Positions 18,470 through 26,058 are shown, counted from the stretch's first letter. The stretch: DNA of 58,870 nucleotides from Rothia nasisuis (GCF_928381405.1 NZ_CAKMSB010000014.1:1-58870); one strand, 5' to 3'. Numbers and translations: made by a program. The notes: generated from the letters alone by a model not told the origin.

Positions 18470-19891
18470 ATGACATCGGTAGCTGTTGTGGGAGCAGGCC
18501 CTAATGGATTGAGTGCAGCATGTCGCCTCGCTCAAGCAGGTTTAAATGTTACTGTCTATGAACGCTCCTCTGTGGCAGGTGGTTCCTGTAGGTCAGTGGA
18601 TCTTTTTGGCAACGGCTCGGTAGTAGATTTAGGTGCTGCCGCGCATCCATTTGGGGTAGCTAGTCCTGCGTTTAAAACCCTAAAGCTTGAGGCGCACGGT
18701 TTAGAATGGATTCACCCCAAGTATCCTATGGCTCACCCTTTTGCAGGAGAGCCTGCTGCCCTGCTACATCAAGACATTGAGGCAACTGCACAATATTTGG
18801 GGCGTGATTATATAAATTGGAAAAATCTGCACGCTCCATTTAGTAACTACCCGGAGGGTATTGGTTTAAATTTAATGAATCCGTTATTAAAGTGGCCCAA
18901 TAATCCAATTCTGATGGCTAAGTTTGGAGCTAAAGCAATATGGAGCGCTAAATCAGTTGCTAATACATTTTTCCATTCTGAACAGGCTAGGGCCTTGTTT
19001 GCTGGCTCGTCTCTACACTCAACATTGCCACCTAGCTATATATCAACATCCGCTTTCGGTATAGTCTTTGGTGTGTTAGGTATGACGACGGGTTGGCCGG
19101 TAGCGAAAGGTGGGTCACAGTCAATAATTAATGCGTTGCTGGAAGTTTTACATTTGAGTGGAGGGAGGGTTCAATACAATTCAGAAATTTTAAATATTAG
19201 AGATATTTCAGACAATGATATTATTGTTTTTGATCTAGTTCCATCAAGAATTCTTGGTATAGAAGGGATAGAAATATCAGAACAATATAAGCGTCAGCTA
19301 AAAAAATGGCGGCATAAATCTGGTGTTTATAAAGTCGACTATCTCTTAGACGGCCCTATTCCTTGGGAAGATTCTCGTGTTAATCAGGCAGGAACAGTAC
19401 ACGTAGGTGGTTCTCTCGAAGAGATGAATAATGCGGAAAAAACAGTAGCGAAAGGCAAAGTTCCAAGTAACCCTTTTGTGATGCTTGCCCAACAGCAAAA
19501 TGCCGATCTATCACGAAGTGCGAGAAATGGTGAGAACATAATCTGGACCTATGCACATGTTCCTAACGGCTGTTCCCAAGATATAAGGCCTTTAATCGAA
19601 GGTCAGATTGAACGGTTTGCTCCAGGATTCAGGGAACGAATAATTACTGCTGTAGAGCATACTCCACATGATTTGGAACGGTGGAACCCTAACTTAATTG
19701 GAGGAGATATTGGAGGAGGTGCCTTGGATGGTACACAACAGATATTTCGACCGATAGCAGGAAGGCAACCATATCGATTGTTGAAAAACCGTATATATAT
19801 CTGCTCATCCTCAACTCCTCCCGGGGGCGGCGTGCATGGCATGGGGGGATGGCATGCTGCTGAGGCTGTTTTAACAGACTTATTGCGGTGA
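18470..19891 (+). CDS. FAD-dependent NAD(P)-binding oxidoreductase (phytoene-desaturase/PYROXD2-like)
   Basis: A 473-residue flavoprotein. The N-terminal dinucleotide fold has VVGAGPNGLSAACRLAQAG, the linking acid in VYERS and the GG-x-C-R-S motif typical of the amine-oxidase/CrtI family. The C-terminal FAD motif is SSTPPGGGVHGMGGWHAAEAVL. The substrate is unknown. Codons are AT-rich, unlike neighbours, indicating transfer. It lies exactly between the right end of the MITE-like element (18315) and the left end of the IS at 19896, so it may be cargo. The promoter is probably in 18316-18469 (TTGCTC - 18 bp - TATCTT). The ribosome site is taggag. Confidence 0.82.
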   Translation: MTSVAVVGAGPNGLSAACRLAQAGLNVTVYERSSVAGGSCRSVDLFGNGSVVDLGAAAHPFGVASPAFKTLKLEAHGLEWIHPKYPMAHPFAGEPAALLHQDIEATAQYLGRDYINWKNLHAPFSNYPEGIGLNLMNPLLKWPNNPILMAKFGAKAIWSAKSVANTFFHSEQARALFAGSSLHSTLPPSYISTSAFGIVFGVLGMTTGWPVAKGGSQSIINALLEVLHLSGGRVQYNSEILNIRDISDNDIIVFDLVPSRILGIEGIEISEQYKRQLKKWRHKSGVYKVDYLLDGPIPWEDSRVNQAGTVHVGGSLEEMNNAEKTVAKGKVPSNPFVMLAQQQNADLSRSARNGENIIWTYAHVPNGCSQDIRPLIEGQIERFAPGFRERIITAVEHTPHDLERWNPNLIGGDIGGGALDGTQQIFRPIAGRQPYRLLKNRIYICSSSTPPGGGVHGMGGWHAAEAVLTDLLR

Positions 19892-19972
19892 TGGCTGAGG
19901 CTTATTCAAAAGTAGGAACACACCCCACAACCCACCAACTAGACAACAATCCCACCAGGTGGCAAAAACTGA

Positions 19973-20218
19973 GTGTTAAATCGCCAGATATATCCTCAAA
20001 CCGCCGGAAGCACCGTTGCTACACCAGCGTACAACCGGGCTCACCGCTACGCAATTCACCACGCTGCTAAACAGCCCTGCCCCACCACATTACCTGGGGA
20101 AAACCGTGCGGCAGACCACCAGCACCCACCTTTACTCCTCATAGCAACCCTTTTCTACCACCGGCACAACATCACCGAAGAACTTCTAGCTAACCTCTTT
20201 AACGTCTCTCAACTGACC
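19973..20218 (+). pseudogene. 5' fragment of a DDE transposase with HTH_Tnp_4 region
   Basis: About 80 residues can be read, with NRAHRYAIHHAAKQP and LLLIATLFYHRHNITEELLA, a pattern typical of the helix-turn-helix in front of DDE_Tnp_4 transposases (LLLxLLYLRHNxTQELLAELF). The similarity stops after NLFNVSQLT, and no catalytic domain follows. The sequence then passes into a different remnant and IS3 copy 1. It probably once moved the element with the gaggcttattcaaaag ends. Confidence 0.6.
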
Positions 20219-20302
20219 TTTTCCGGAACCTGTTCTTTGTGTTCGGTGGGGTATTTTTTGGCGTGGTGTTTGTTATTCCTTCCGTTGGTTATGGACGGAA
20301 AG
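20219..20302 (-). pseudogene. Possible N-terminal scrap of another IS orfA
   Basis: Read on the minus strand, this gives HAKKYPTEHKEQVPEKVS after a purine-rich ggaaggaat, which looks like the start of an IS3-type orfA (MPKKYPTEFKEQV) whose ATG has become cac/gcc. It ends at the IS3 copy 1 border. Too short to be sure. Confidence 0.3.
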
Positions 20303-20324
20303 TGAAGTGCCCCGGGTTTTGTTC

Positions 20325-21246
20325 CTAAACAAATACCTTAGTCTCAATTATTTCCTCTTCAGAGCAACTACTCCAAAACCCCTCCTCCACCCCAACCGGG
20401 CAGCGATAACCAAGACCCTGATGCAGCCTCCTCTCATTCCACCACGCCACCCACTCAAACGTCGCGATCTCTACCTCAGCGACATCACTCCACTTCCGTG
20501 TGTGGATGAGCTCATTCTTATACGAACCATTAACGTTCTCGGCCAGAGCATTATCGTAGGAATCACCCACAGTCCCAGTAGAAGGCACAATCCCTGCTTC
20601 AGCAAGCCGCTCATTGTACACAAGACTGACATACTGGGAACCATGGTCTGAATGATGCACCAGACCTTGAGTTTTCTTCGCTGAGATAATCGCCTGATTC
20701 AGGGCCTGCAACGGCAAACGCTTCCGTCTGCATCGAATCCGACAGAGCCCAGCCAACAATTTTTCGGGAGAACACATCAGTAACAAACGCGGCGTACACA
20801 AACCCTTTCCTCGTGCGCACGTAAGTAATATCAGCCACCCACAACTTATGAGGGCCCTGGGCTTTGAACTTACGATTGACCAAGTCCGGGCGCACATCAG
20901 GCACGCCAGGCTGACGAGTGGTAATAGGCGAACGTCCCTTACCCTTTCCAGAAACACCAGCTAAGCGCATCAGCCTGGCAGTTTGCTCCCGACCAATGTC
21001 AATACCTTCCCGGCGCAAAGCATGCCACATTTTACGCACACCATACACGCCATAGTTATCAGCGTGAATCCGTCCAATAGTTTCTACTAGTGCGACATCA
21101 CGCAGTGCACGGGTACTGGGGCCCCTGGATGTGACCTGGCGGTAGCCACGAGAAGAGATGAAGCCACCTTCACGATGATTCGTCAACGTCCTACAGATGA
21201 ACTCGACACTGAAACGATCTCGGTGCTCATTGATGAACCGGATCAT
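20325..21246 (-). pseudogene. IS3 orfB integrase (copy 1), frameshifted
   Basis: OrfB reads MIRFINEHRDRFSVEFICRT..., YGVYGVRKMWHAL and WVADITYVRT (first Asp of DDE), then leaves frame near 20722-20726. The frame for SDHGSQY (second Asp) and NALAENVNGSYKNELI (Glu) is shifted by one. An extra T in GCGTTTGCC (expected GCGTTGCC, EALPLQALNQ) explains it. All DDE residues exist, but in two frames. Confidence 0.82.
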
Positions 21247-21563
21247 GTCCGACGTTTGGGGTCGAGTTCCGAGGCGAAAAAAGCCGAGGCGGCTTTCAGT
21301 AGCTCGTTGGTATCACGTAGTTCTTGGTTCTCTCGGCGAAGACGGGTGTTTTCGGTTATCACGTCTTCTTCTGATCGCTGTACTTGGCCGCCGTTGTCGC
21401 GGCGGGCTTGTTGGACTCATTGGCGGGCGGTGTGCCAGGATACTCCTAGTTTGGGGGCAACGTGCTTACAGGCAGCTTGGATTGTGAGTCCTTCGGCCAG
21501 GATGCGGTCCTCGATGAGGCGCACGGTGCGGTCTTTGGCTGCTTGGTTGAATTTCTTGGGCAT
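21243..21563 (-). pseudogene. IS3 orfA (copy 1) with in-frame TGA
   Basis: OrfA starts MPKKFNQAAKDRTVRLIEDR, with a helix-turn-helix (TIQAACKHVAPKLGVSWHTARQ). It then meets a TGA where Trp is expected, because the next residues are VQQARRDNGG followed by a leucine-zipper-like ENTRLRRENQELRDTNELLK. It ends with ATGA overlapping orfB, the normal IS3 layout. The TGA is present in both copies. Confidence 0.8.
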
Positions 21564-21613
21564 GTTCCTGATTTTTCTATCTTGTTGGGCGGAACAAAAC
21601 CTGGGACACTTCA

Positions 21614-21782
21614 CTTTGAGACAGGCTTCGAGTTGGGGTCGTGCCATAGTGCGTCCGGTGACGCCGTGGTCTGAGTAGGTCTGGTAGCAACCGGCTTGGG
21701 TGAGGGCTTGGTGTTGGAGGTCTAGGGATTGATCTGTGGTGGAGACACGGGCGTAGCCGATTTTGGTGGAGCGTTGGGTCAT
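21614..21782 (-). pseudogene. N-terminal fragment of a serine recombinase (resolvase)
   Basis: The frame reads MTQRSTKIGYARVSTTDQSLDLQHQAL...GVTGRTMARPQLE, the resolvase catalytic start with the active Ser in YARVST. It is cut at residue 56 by IS3 copy 1. A different, more C-terminal resolvase piece lies on the opposite strand at 24634-24840. Confidence 0.8.
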
Positions 21783-21793
21783 AGTTTGAGGGT

Positions 21794-21837
21794 ACCGAAA
21801 AGGCTCCCTGGTGTGTTTACCAGGGAGCCTTTTCGGT
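21794..21837. terminator. 19-bp perfect hairpin
   Basis: accgaaaaggctccctggt (21794-21812) pairs fully with 21819-21837 around gtgttt. It lies 12 bp upstream of the resolvase fragment. It could be a terminator protecting the element from outside reading, or a site for the recombinase. Confidence 0.6.
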
Positions 21838-21953
21838 GCAGGTTTTCGGAACAGGTTTATCGGGCGTGTTGGTTGCTCAGTATTCCTGTACCGAAACCGG
21901 TGGTGCGGGGGTTGGTGTTTTATGCTGCTGGGAGGACTTTTGAATAAGCCTCA

Positions 21954-22074
21954 AGGCTTCTTCAAAGGCTCGGAAAGAGCACCTCGGACGCACGCCCGCC
22001 TGGCTCTCTAGCCCCGAGCCTGCTAGGCCGGGACTATATCCGAGCCTAGCAGCGCGGGTATAGTCACTCTTGAA
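21954..22074. mobile_element. Diverged relative of the MITE-like element
   Basis: aggcttcttcaaaggctcgg, then aaagagcacctcggacg and gcccgcctg, follow the same order as in 18143-18315. The right end (ggtatagtcactcttgaac) matches ggtgtcactacttttggat loosely. It directly abuts the IS end at 21953. Inside, ctgctaggc (22020-22028) pairs with gcctagcag (22044-22052), and gactata with tatagtc, so it may also end the sdp transcript. Confidence 0.45.
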
Positions 22075-22393
22075 CAATTTTCTTTGAACCTTTTGCGTTC
22101 AAAACAGAAAATGGTGAATGATTCCAAAATCCATTTTTTAGCACGACACTAAAATCTCCGCGAGAAATATCCAAATAGATAGTTTCTGGATCGCACCCCA
22201 GCAATCTACCTTTAGAGAAGTAGCGTATACCTGCACCAATTTTAAATTCGTAATTGTCGATTTTAATTAGGGCTGGCGATGAAAATTCTACTGGAATCTC
22301 ATTTCCATCGACCCAAAGGAAAGGTTTTGAGAAAATTTTAATAAACCATCCATTGAGCCAATTTGTTTTGACAGTTACTTGAACGTCAGGCAT
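22064..22393 (-). CDS. Unknown 109-residue protein, last gene of the sdp operon (immunity candidate)
   Basis: A soluble, aromatic, beta-rich protein (MPDVQVTVKTNWLNGWFIKIF...GIRYFSKGRLLGCDPETIYLDISRGDFSVVLKNGFW) with no signal peptide or clear membrane segment. It overlaps the end of sdpB by 8 bp, so it is translationally coupled. I do not recognise a family. In Bacillus the sdp operon's immunity protein SdpI is a multi-pass membrane protein, and nothing like it is seen here. A last-gene partner of a toxin operon might give immunity or help processing, but that is inference. Confidence 0.65.
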   Translation of the reverse strand: MPDVQVTVKTNWLNGWFIKIFSKPFLWVDGNEIPVEFSSPALIKIDNYEFKIGAGIRYFSKGRLLGCDPETIYLDISRGDFSVVLKNGFWNHSPFSVLNAKGSKKIVQE

Positions 22394-23312
22394 TCAATCC
22401 TCCTCTAAGTTTTCGAAAACTCGGCCTGAAAATATCTCTGATGTAAACATTCGGCCCCGTCGCAACCAAAACAGAACCAATCATAATTATTGCAAACGAC
22501 CAAAGACCTATCATAAAAATAAAAGAAACATGAAGGAACAATGCTAGCCAAAACGAAAATGGCCTATTCTTTGATGTCCCCAATAAGAAGTACGCTATAA
22601 GCAATTCTATAACAATTGCACCCCAGGTCATACCCAAAGAAATTACCGGCACTCCTGCCATCCAGTCAAAAAGAAATGCAAACGGACCTGAAGTTCCGAA
22701 CATCGGGTCTAGACTTATATAATATACTGCCGTCCCATCTTTCCACTCAGGGACAGCTGTTTTTGCGATTGAAGCATTAATATAGATCCAGACGAGCTGA
22801 ATTCTCAATACATGGGAGGCAGCCCAGGAGGCCGGTTGAAAAAAAGAATTTTCAAAAGAATCTTTATTCCAATGGTTTAACCTACGATCCGACAGCGAGA
22901 TAATAGCAAGAAACGCAACAACTATCTGCGCTACGGCTTCCCCACCATCTGGGAGTTTTATAGAAGACGATATTGATAGGGTAATCCACAGATGCAAGAA
23001 TCCCGCGTACCTAGGATAGAATCCCGTCAATACAAATATCAAACCTATAATTAATAAAATAGAAGGAAATTCAATACCTGTATAATCAAACAATAGGCAA
23101 TAAGCGCCAATATTTGATATGCCCTCACACTTCGGCCCATAAGGATTTTTATCAACAGGGACAAAAAGCGATTTCCAGTCAGTAAAAATGAGCAGAGAAA
23201 TCTGTGATGCCGCTATTAAAGATCGTCCTAATGCTATTTTCCTTGAGCCTGTTGGCATTGAAGATATAGAATTATCAACATACTTCAACAATTTATCTAA
23301 AACATTCAGCAT
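22386..23312 (-). CDS. sdpB: SdpB-like HTTM-domain membrane protein
   Basis: A 308-residue polytopic membrane protein (about six to eight segments) of the HTTM type, related to vitamin K carboxylase-like membrane domains. The N-terminal GRSLIAASQISLLIFTDWKSLF and the later LRIQLVWIYINASIAKT and VPEWKDGTAVYYI are characteristic of SdpB-type proteins (B. subtilis SdpB is about 320 residues). SdpB is needed, with SdpA, to turn pro-SdpC into the active SDP toxin. It overlaps sdpA by 7 bp. AT-rich foreign codons. Confidence 0.82.
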   Translation of the reverse strand: MLNVLDKLLKYVDNSISSMPTGSRKIALGRSLIAASQISLLIFTDWKSLFVPVDKNPYGPKCEGISNIGAYCLLFDYTGIEFPSILLIIGLIFVLTGFYPRYAGFLHLWITLSISSSIKLPDGGEAVAQIVVAFLAIISLSDRRLNHWNKDSFENSFFQPASWAASHVLRIQLVWIYINASIAKTAVPEWKDGTAVYYISLDPMFGTSGPFAFLFDWMAGVPVISLGMTWGAIVIELLIAYFLLGTSKNRPFSFWLALFLHVSFIFMIGLWSFAIIMIGSVLVATGPNVYIRDIFRPSFRKLRGGLNA

Positions 23313-23860
23313 TGAATATTTAAACTAACAATGTTCTTCGGAATATAAGTGTCATTCACTAGATCTCGGTAGGACCAAGGCGTGGGAAGGGCGTTGGAAA
23401 CCAAGACATCACCGCAAAGAGTTTTGATAGGTGAATTATTTTCTAGGTTGTAAGCTTCATAATTGTTTGCTTTCATAGCATCAAAACATTCATAAATGCT
23501 TTCACCAGAATTACAGCTATACCAGTCCTCGTCAGCGATGTCCTTAAGTAATTGAGCTACTTCGGGCCCTTGCGCCCGCTGTGTACGGCTGATTCCAAAT
23601 AAATTTTCGATACGCCCCTGCGGGGTAACTAACAAAGATTCAAGAGAATCAGAACTGTAGTATAATAGCTCACCTTCCGAAGGAGGTTTAGTAAAAAATG
23701 CCCATCCTTGAGGCGCCATGTCGATACTTAGTATTCTAATAGGATTTTTAGCCCCTCGATCAGAAACGACATTACTAGGCAGGGAGTAAAATACTGAAAT
23801 AGATAGCAGGAAGAAACCAAAAATTAAAAAAGTTAAACCAGAAATAGCTCGCCTTGACAT
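23306..23860 (-). CDS. sdpA: SdpA-like SDP maturation protein
   Basis: A 184-residue protein with one N-terminal membrane segment (LTFLIFGFFLLSISVFYSL), then an extracytoplasmic domain. It contains MAPQGWAFFTKPPSEGELLYY, the hallmark of the SdpA family (PQGWxFFTxxPxE). It has cysteines (WYSCNSGESIYEC, LCGD, IQC) that may form disulfides. The family helps mature the SDP toxin. I chose the ATG at 23860, 9 bp after the sdpC stop; a TTG at 23866 is possible. Confidence 0.84.
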   Translation of the reverse strand: MSRRAISGLTFLIFGFFLLSISVFYSLPSNVVSDRGAKNPIRILSIDMAPQGWAFFTKPPSEGELLYYSSDSLESLLVTPQGRIENLFGISRTQRAQGPEVAQLLKDIADEDWYSCNSGESIYECFDAMKANNYEAYNLENNSPIKTLCGDVLVSNALPTPWSYRDLVNDTYIPKNIVSLNIQC

Positions 23861-23869
23861 GACCAACTC

Positions 23870-24526
23870 TTATGAAGCCATAGCTTTCGTAAATTCAGCA
23901 ATAAGCTCTGTCTTAACCAAATCTCCATCTACTGAATTAGAGTCCATAAGATAAGAGATGGCTGCCGGTACGATAGCAAGGGCAACAGCAGCAAATGTGG
24001 CTACCGCAGCATTAGCATAAACAGCGGCGTTAGCTACAGCAACCGCAAAAACTACTACACAAACTTTTGCTCCTGCAGGACATCCAGATGTAGTAACCAT
24101 CGGACGATTTGAAACACCATACTTTTCATTCATCATGCTGAAGTAATTTTCAGTTAGATTAGTTAGCGCAAGCTCAACTTTATAAGGGTTACCAGATGTC
24201 AGCGGGATGACAACTTCCTCTTCAAAATCTGAATGGTACTCAAGGTAATCATCAATTACTCTTAGAAGCAGCTTTTCATTCGCGAGTGGTCGTTCATCTG
24301 AAAAATTTAGACGCTCAAGCAACCTCGGATTTTCGTCAGCAATGGGACCAGTTCCATCGAGCAGGAGACGTAATATTTCTTTATCTGAATACCGCTCTCC
24401 TAAGCTAGAAGACTCGCGCGACAGACCACCCATATCACTAGCATTCGCGGGGAAACTGGAGTAAGCGGAAAAGATTAAAGCGAATGCAGCAAACATAGCT
24501 ACTATTTTCCTAGCAAGACCCATCAT
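23870..24526 (-). CDS. sdpC: SdpC-like SDP pre-toxin (sporulation-delaying-protein family)
   Basis: A 218-residue secreted precursor. It has a Sec signal peptide (MMGLARKIVAMFAAFALIF...PANA), then a helical pro-region with the SdpC pattern YSDKEILRLLLDGTGPIA. Near the C-terminus come a cysteine pair (C149 and C156, GCPAGAKVC) and a 38-residue hydrophobic Ala/Val stretch (VVVFAVAVANAAVYANAAV...), then a polar tail. In B. subtilis the mature 42-residue SDP is cut from the same place, has one disulfide near its start and dissolves the proton gradient of sensitive cells. I took the ATG at 24526 because aaagg lies 5 nt upstream; three ATGs in a row and an upstream GTG allow other starts. Confidence 0.86.
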   Translation of the reverse strand: MMGLARKIVAMFAAFALIFSAYSSFPANASDMGGLSRESSSLGERYSDKEILRLLLDGTGPIADENPRLLERLNFSDERPLANEKLLLRVIDDYLEYHSDFEEEVVIPLTSGNPYKVELALTNLTENYFSMMNEKYGVSNRPMVTTSGCPAGAKVCVVVFAVAVANAAVYANAAVATFAAVALAIVPAAISYLMDSNSVDGDLVKTELIAEFTKAMAS

Positions 24527-24551
24527 CATAACCTTTCTAGACACCCATAGA

Positions 24552-24604
24552 GTGACTCACGTAACTGTCACCCCTAGTCTAAGGTTGCCTGTGAATAGAG
24601 TCAA
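24552..24604 (-). promoter_or_regulatory. Promoter and possible operator of the sdp operon
   Basis: On the minus strand TTGACT (24604-24599) - 17 bp - TAGACT (24581-24576) is close to consensus. Just downstream lies the interrupted palindrome GTGAC-N10-GTCAC (24552-24571), a possible repressor site. No regulator gene of the SdpR type is visible in the window. Confidence 0.6.
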
Positions 24605-24633
24605 TAAGGTCTGGTCAAAATTTTATTCAGCAC

Positions 24634-24840
24634 ATACCGAACAGTGATCTGAGTACCGCCCCAGTTGGCAAAATGATGTTCCACATCATCGCCTCCCTTG
24701 CTGAGATGGAATCTAACCTGATTTCAGAGCGCACCCGTGCAGGGCTTGCAGCCATGAAAGCCCGAAACGGTGGGCGCGGTGCTGGTCCAGGACGTCCGGG
24801 AAAGCTAACCGTTGGACAGCAGGTCATGTTAAATACATAA
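24634..24840 (+). pseudogene. C-terminal-middle fragment of a serine recombinase
   Basis: The frame reads SDLSTAPVGKMMFHIIASLA, then EMESNLISERTRAGLAAMKA and GPGRPGKLT, the long E-helix and start of the DNA-binding part of resolvases and invertases. The catalytic N-terminus is missing and the C-terminal helix-turn-helix is lost after QQVMLNT. It is not the other half of the fragment at 21614, because strand and distance differ and the region between residues 56 and 105 is absent. Confidence 0.78.
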
Positions 24841-24883
24841 ATCTGCCTATCTGTTTATACAGATAGGCAGATTTATGTATTTA
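24830..24883. terminator. 25-bp perfect hairpin between resolvase fragment and RHH gene
   Basis: 24830-24854 pairs exactly with 24859-24883 around ttat. It contains the stop codons of both converging reading frames (taa at 24838-24840 and at 24883-24881). It probably stops transcription from both sides and insulates the sdp promoter from the IS and RHH gene. Confidence 0.75.
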
Positions 24884-25096
24884 CAGACTATCGATGTACC
24901 CGCTTACCAATTCGGTAATCGTTGTCCCGTTCTGGCTCGCATAAGTCTTGAGCTTCCGGTGCCTTGCCTCATCTAACTTAATCGTCAGCTGCTTCTTAGG
25001 CGCCGACTCAGCGGACGTGAAGGACTTCTTGAAATCTGCTTTCGTTGCACCTTGGGCGCTCGGGGTGCGGGTCATCAGATTCTTCTTTTCAGTCAT
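24881..25096 (-). CDS. Ribbon-helix-helix DNA-binding protein, plasmid partition type
   Basis: A 71-residue basic protein. The flexible N-terminus (MTEKKNLMTRTPSAQG...) is followed by LTIKLDEARHRKLKTYASQN and GTTITELVSGYIDSL, a ribbon-helix-helix with the beta-strand TIKL. It resembles ParG/CopG-like regulators beside parA on plasmids; no parA is present here. The ATG has cggag 8 nt upstream. IS3 copy 2 ends only 18 bp upstream, so its own promoter is probably lost and it may be read from the IS. Confidence 0.75.
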   Translation of the reverse strand: MTEKKNLMTRTPSAQGATKADFKKSFTSAESAPKKQLTIKLDEARHRKLKTYASQNGTTITELVSGYIDSL

Positions 25097-25136
25097 TATT
25101 TATTCTCCGATCAGTGAAGTGCCCCGGGTTTTGTTC

Positions 25137-26058
25137 CTAAACAAATACCTTAGTCTCAATTATTTCCTCTTCAGAGCAACTACTCCAAAACCCCTCCTCC
25201 ACCCCAACCGGGCAGCGATAACCAAGACCCTGATGCAGCCTCCTCTCATTCCACCACGCCACCCACTCAAACGTCGCGATCTCTACCTCAGCGACATCAC
25301 TCCACTTCCGTGTGTGGATGAGCTCATTCTTATACGAACCATTAACGTTCTCGGCCAGAGCATTATCGTAGGAATCACCCACAGTCCCAGTAGAAGGCAC
25401 AATCCCTGCTTCAGCAAGCCGCTCATTGTACACAAGACTGACATACTGGGAACCATGGTCTGAATGATGCACCAGACCTTGAGTTTTCTTCGCTGAGATA
25501 ATCGCCTGATTCAGGGCCTGCAACGGCAAACGCTTCCGTCTGCATCGAATCCGACAGAGCCCAGCCAACAATTTTTCGGGAGAACACATCAGTAACAAAC
25601 GCGGCGTACACAAACCCTTTCCTCGTGCGCACGTAAGTAATATCAGCCACCCACAACTTATGAGGGCCCTGGGCTTTGAACTTACGATTGACCAAGTCCG
25701 GGCGCACATCAGGCACGCCAGGCTGACGAGTGGTAATAGGCGAACGTCCCTTACCCTTTCCAGAAACACCAGCTAAGCGCATCAGCCTGGCAGTTTGCTC
25801 CCGACCAATGTCAATACCTTCCCGGCGCAAAGCATGCCACATTTTACGCACACCATACACGCCATAGTTATCAGCGTGAATCCGTCCAATAGTTTCTACT
25901 AGTGCGACATCACGCAGTGCACGGGTACTGGGGCCCCTGGATGTGACCTGGCGGTAGCCACGAGAAGAGATGAAGCCACCTTCACGATGATTCGTCAACG
26001 TCCTACAGATGAACTCGACACTGAAACGATCTCGGTGCTCATTGATGAACCGGATCAT
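25137..26058 (-). pseudogene. IS3 orfB integrase (copy 2), frameshifted
   Basis: Same sequence as copy 1 orfB, including the extra T that separates the first DDE Asp (WVADITYV) from the second Asp (SDHGSQY) and Glu. Confidence 0.82.

Larger units (their letters stand above)
20303..21613 (-). mobile_element. IS3-family element, copy 1 (1311 bp)
   Basis: The element has 23-bp terminal inverted repeats with two mismatches: it begins tgaagtgccccgggtttt and ends with the complement of tgaagtgtcccaggtttt, so it has the 5'-TG...CA-3' ends of the IS3 family. It carries overlapping orfA and orfB on the minus strand, both disabled. It appears identical to copy 2 at 25115-26425. The flanks (aag | ... 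| ctt) show no direct repeat of their own. Confidence 0.88.
19896..21953. mobile_element. Remnant of an IS with 17-bp ends, interrupted by IS3-family copy 1
   Basis: Ends are tgaggcttattcaaaag (19896-19912) and its exact complement (21937-21953). Inside are a transposase fragment at the left, IS3-family copy 1 (20303-21613), then a resolvase fragment and a 19-bp hairpin. The interior is a patchwork, so the original element has been invaded and partly deleted. The left ORF points to a DDE transposase with an HTH_Tnp_4 region, as in the IS5 group. Confidence 0.55.

Noticed and set aside
20325-21246. Extra T in orfB as a programmed frameshift
   Set aside because: In the IS3 family the programmed shift lies between orfA and orfB, not in the middle of the DDE domain. 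I treat it as damage, while keeping the alternative open in the findings.
22386-23312. SdpB-like protein as a plain DoxX or carboxylase-like membrane protein
   Set aside because: Coupling with SdpA- and SdpC-like genes and the HTTM sequence pattern make the SDP role more likely.
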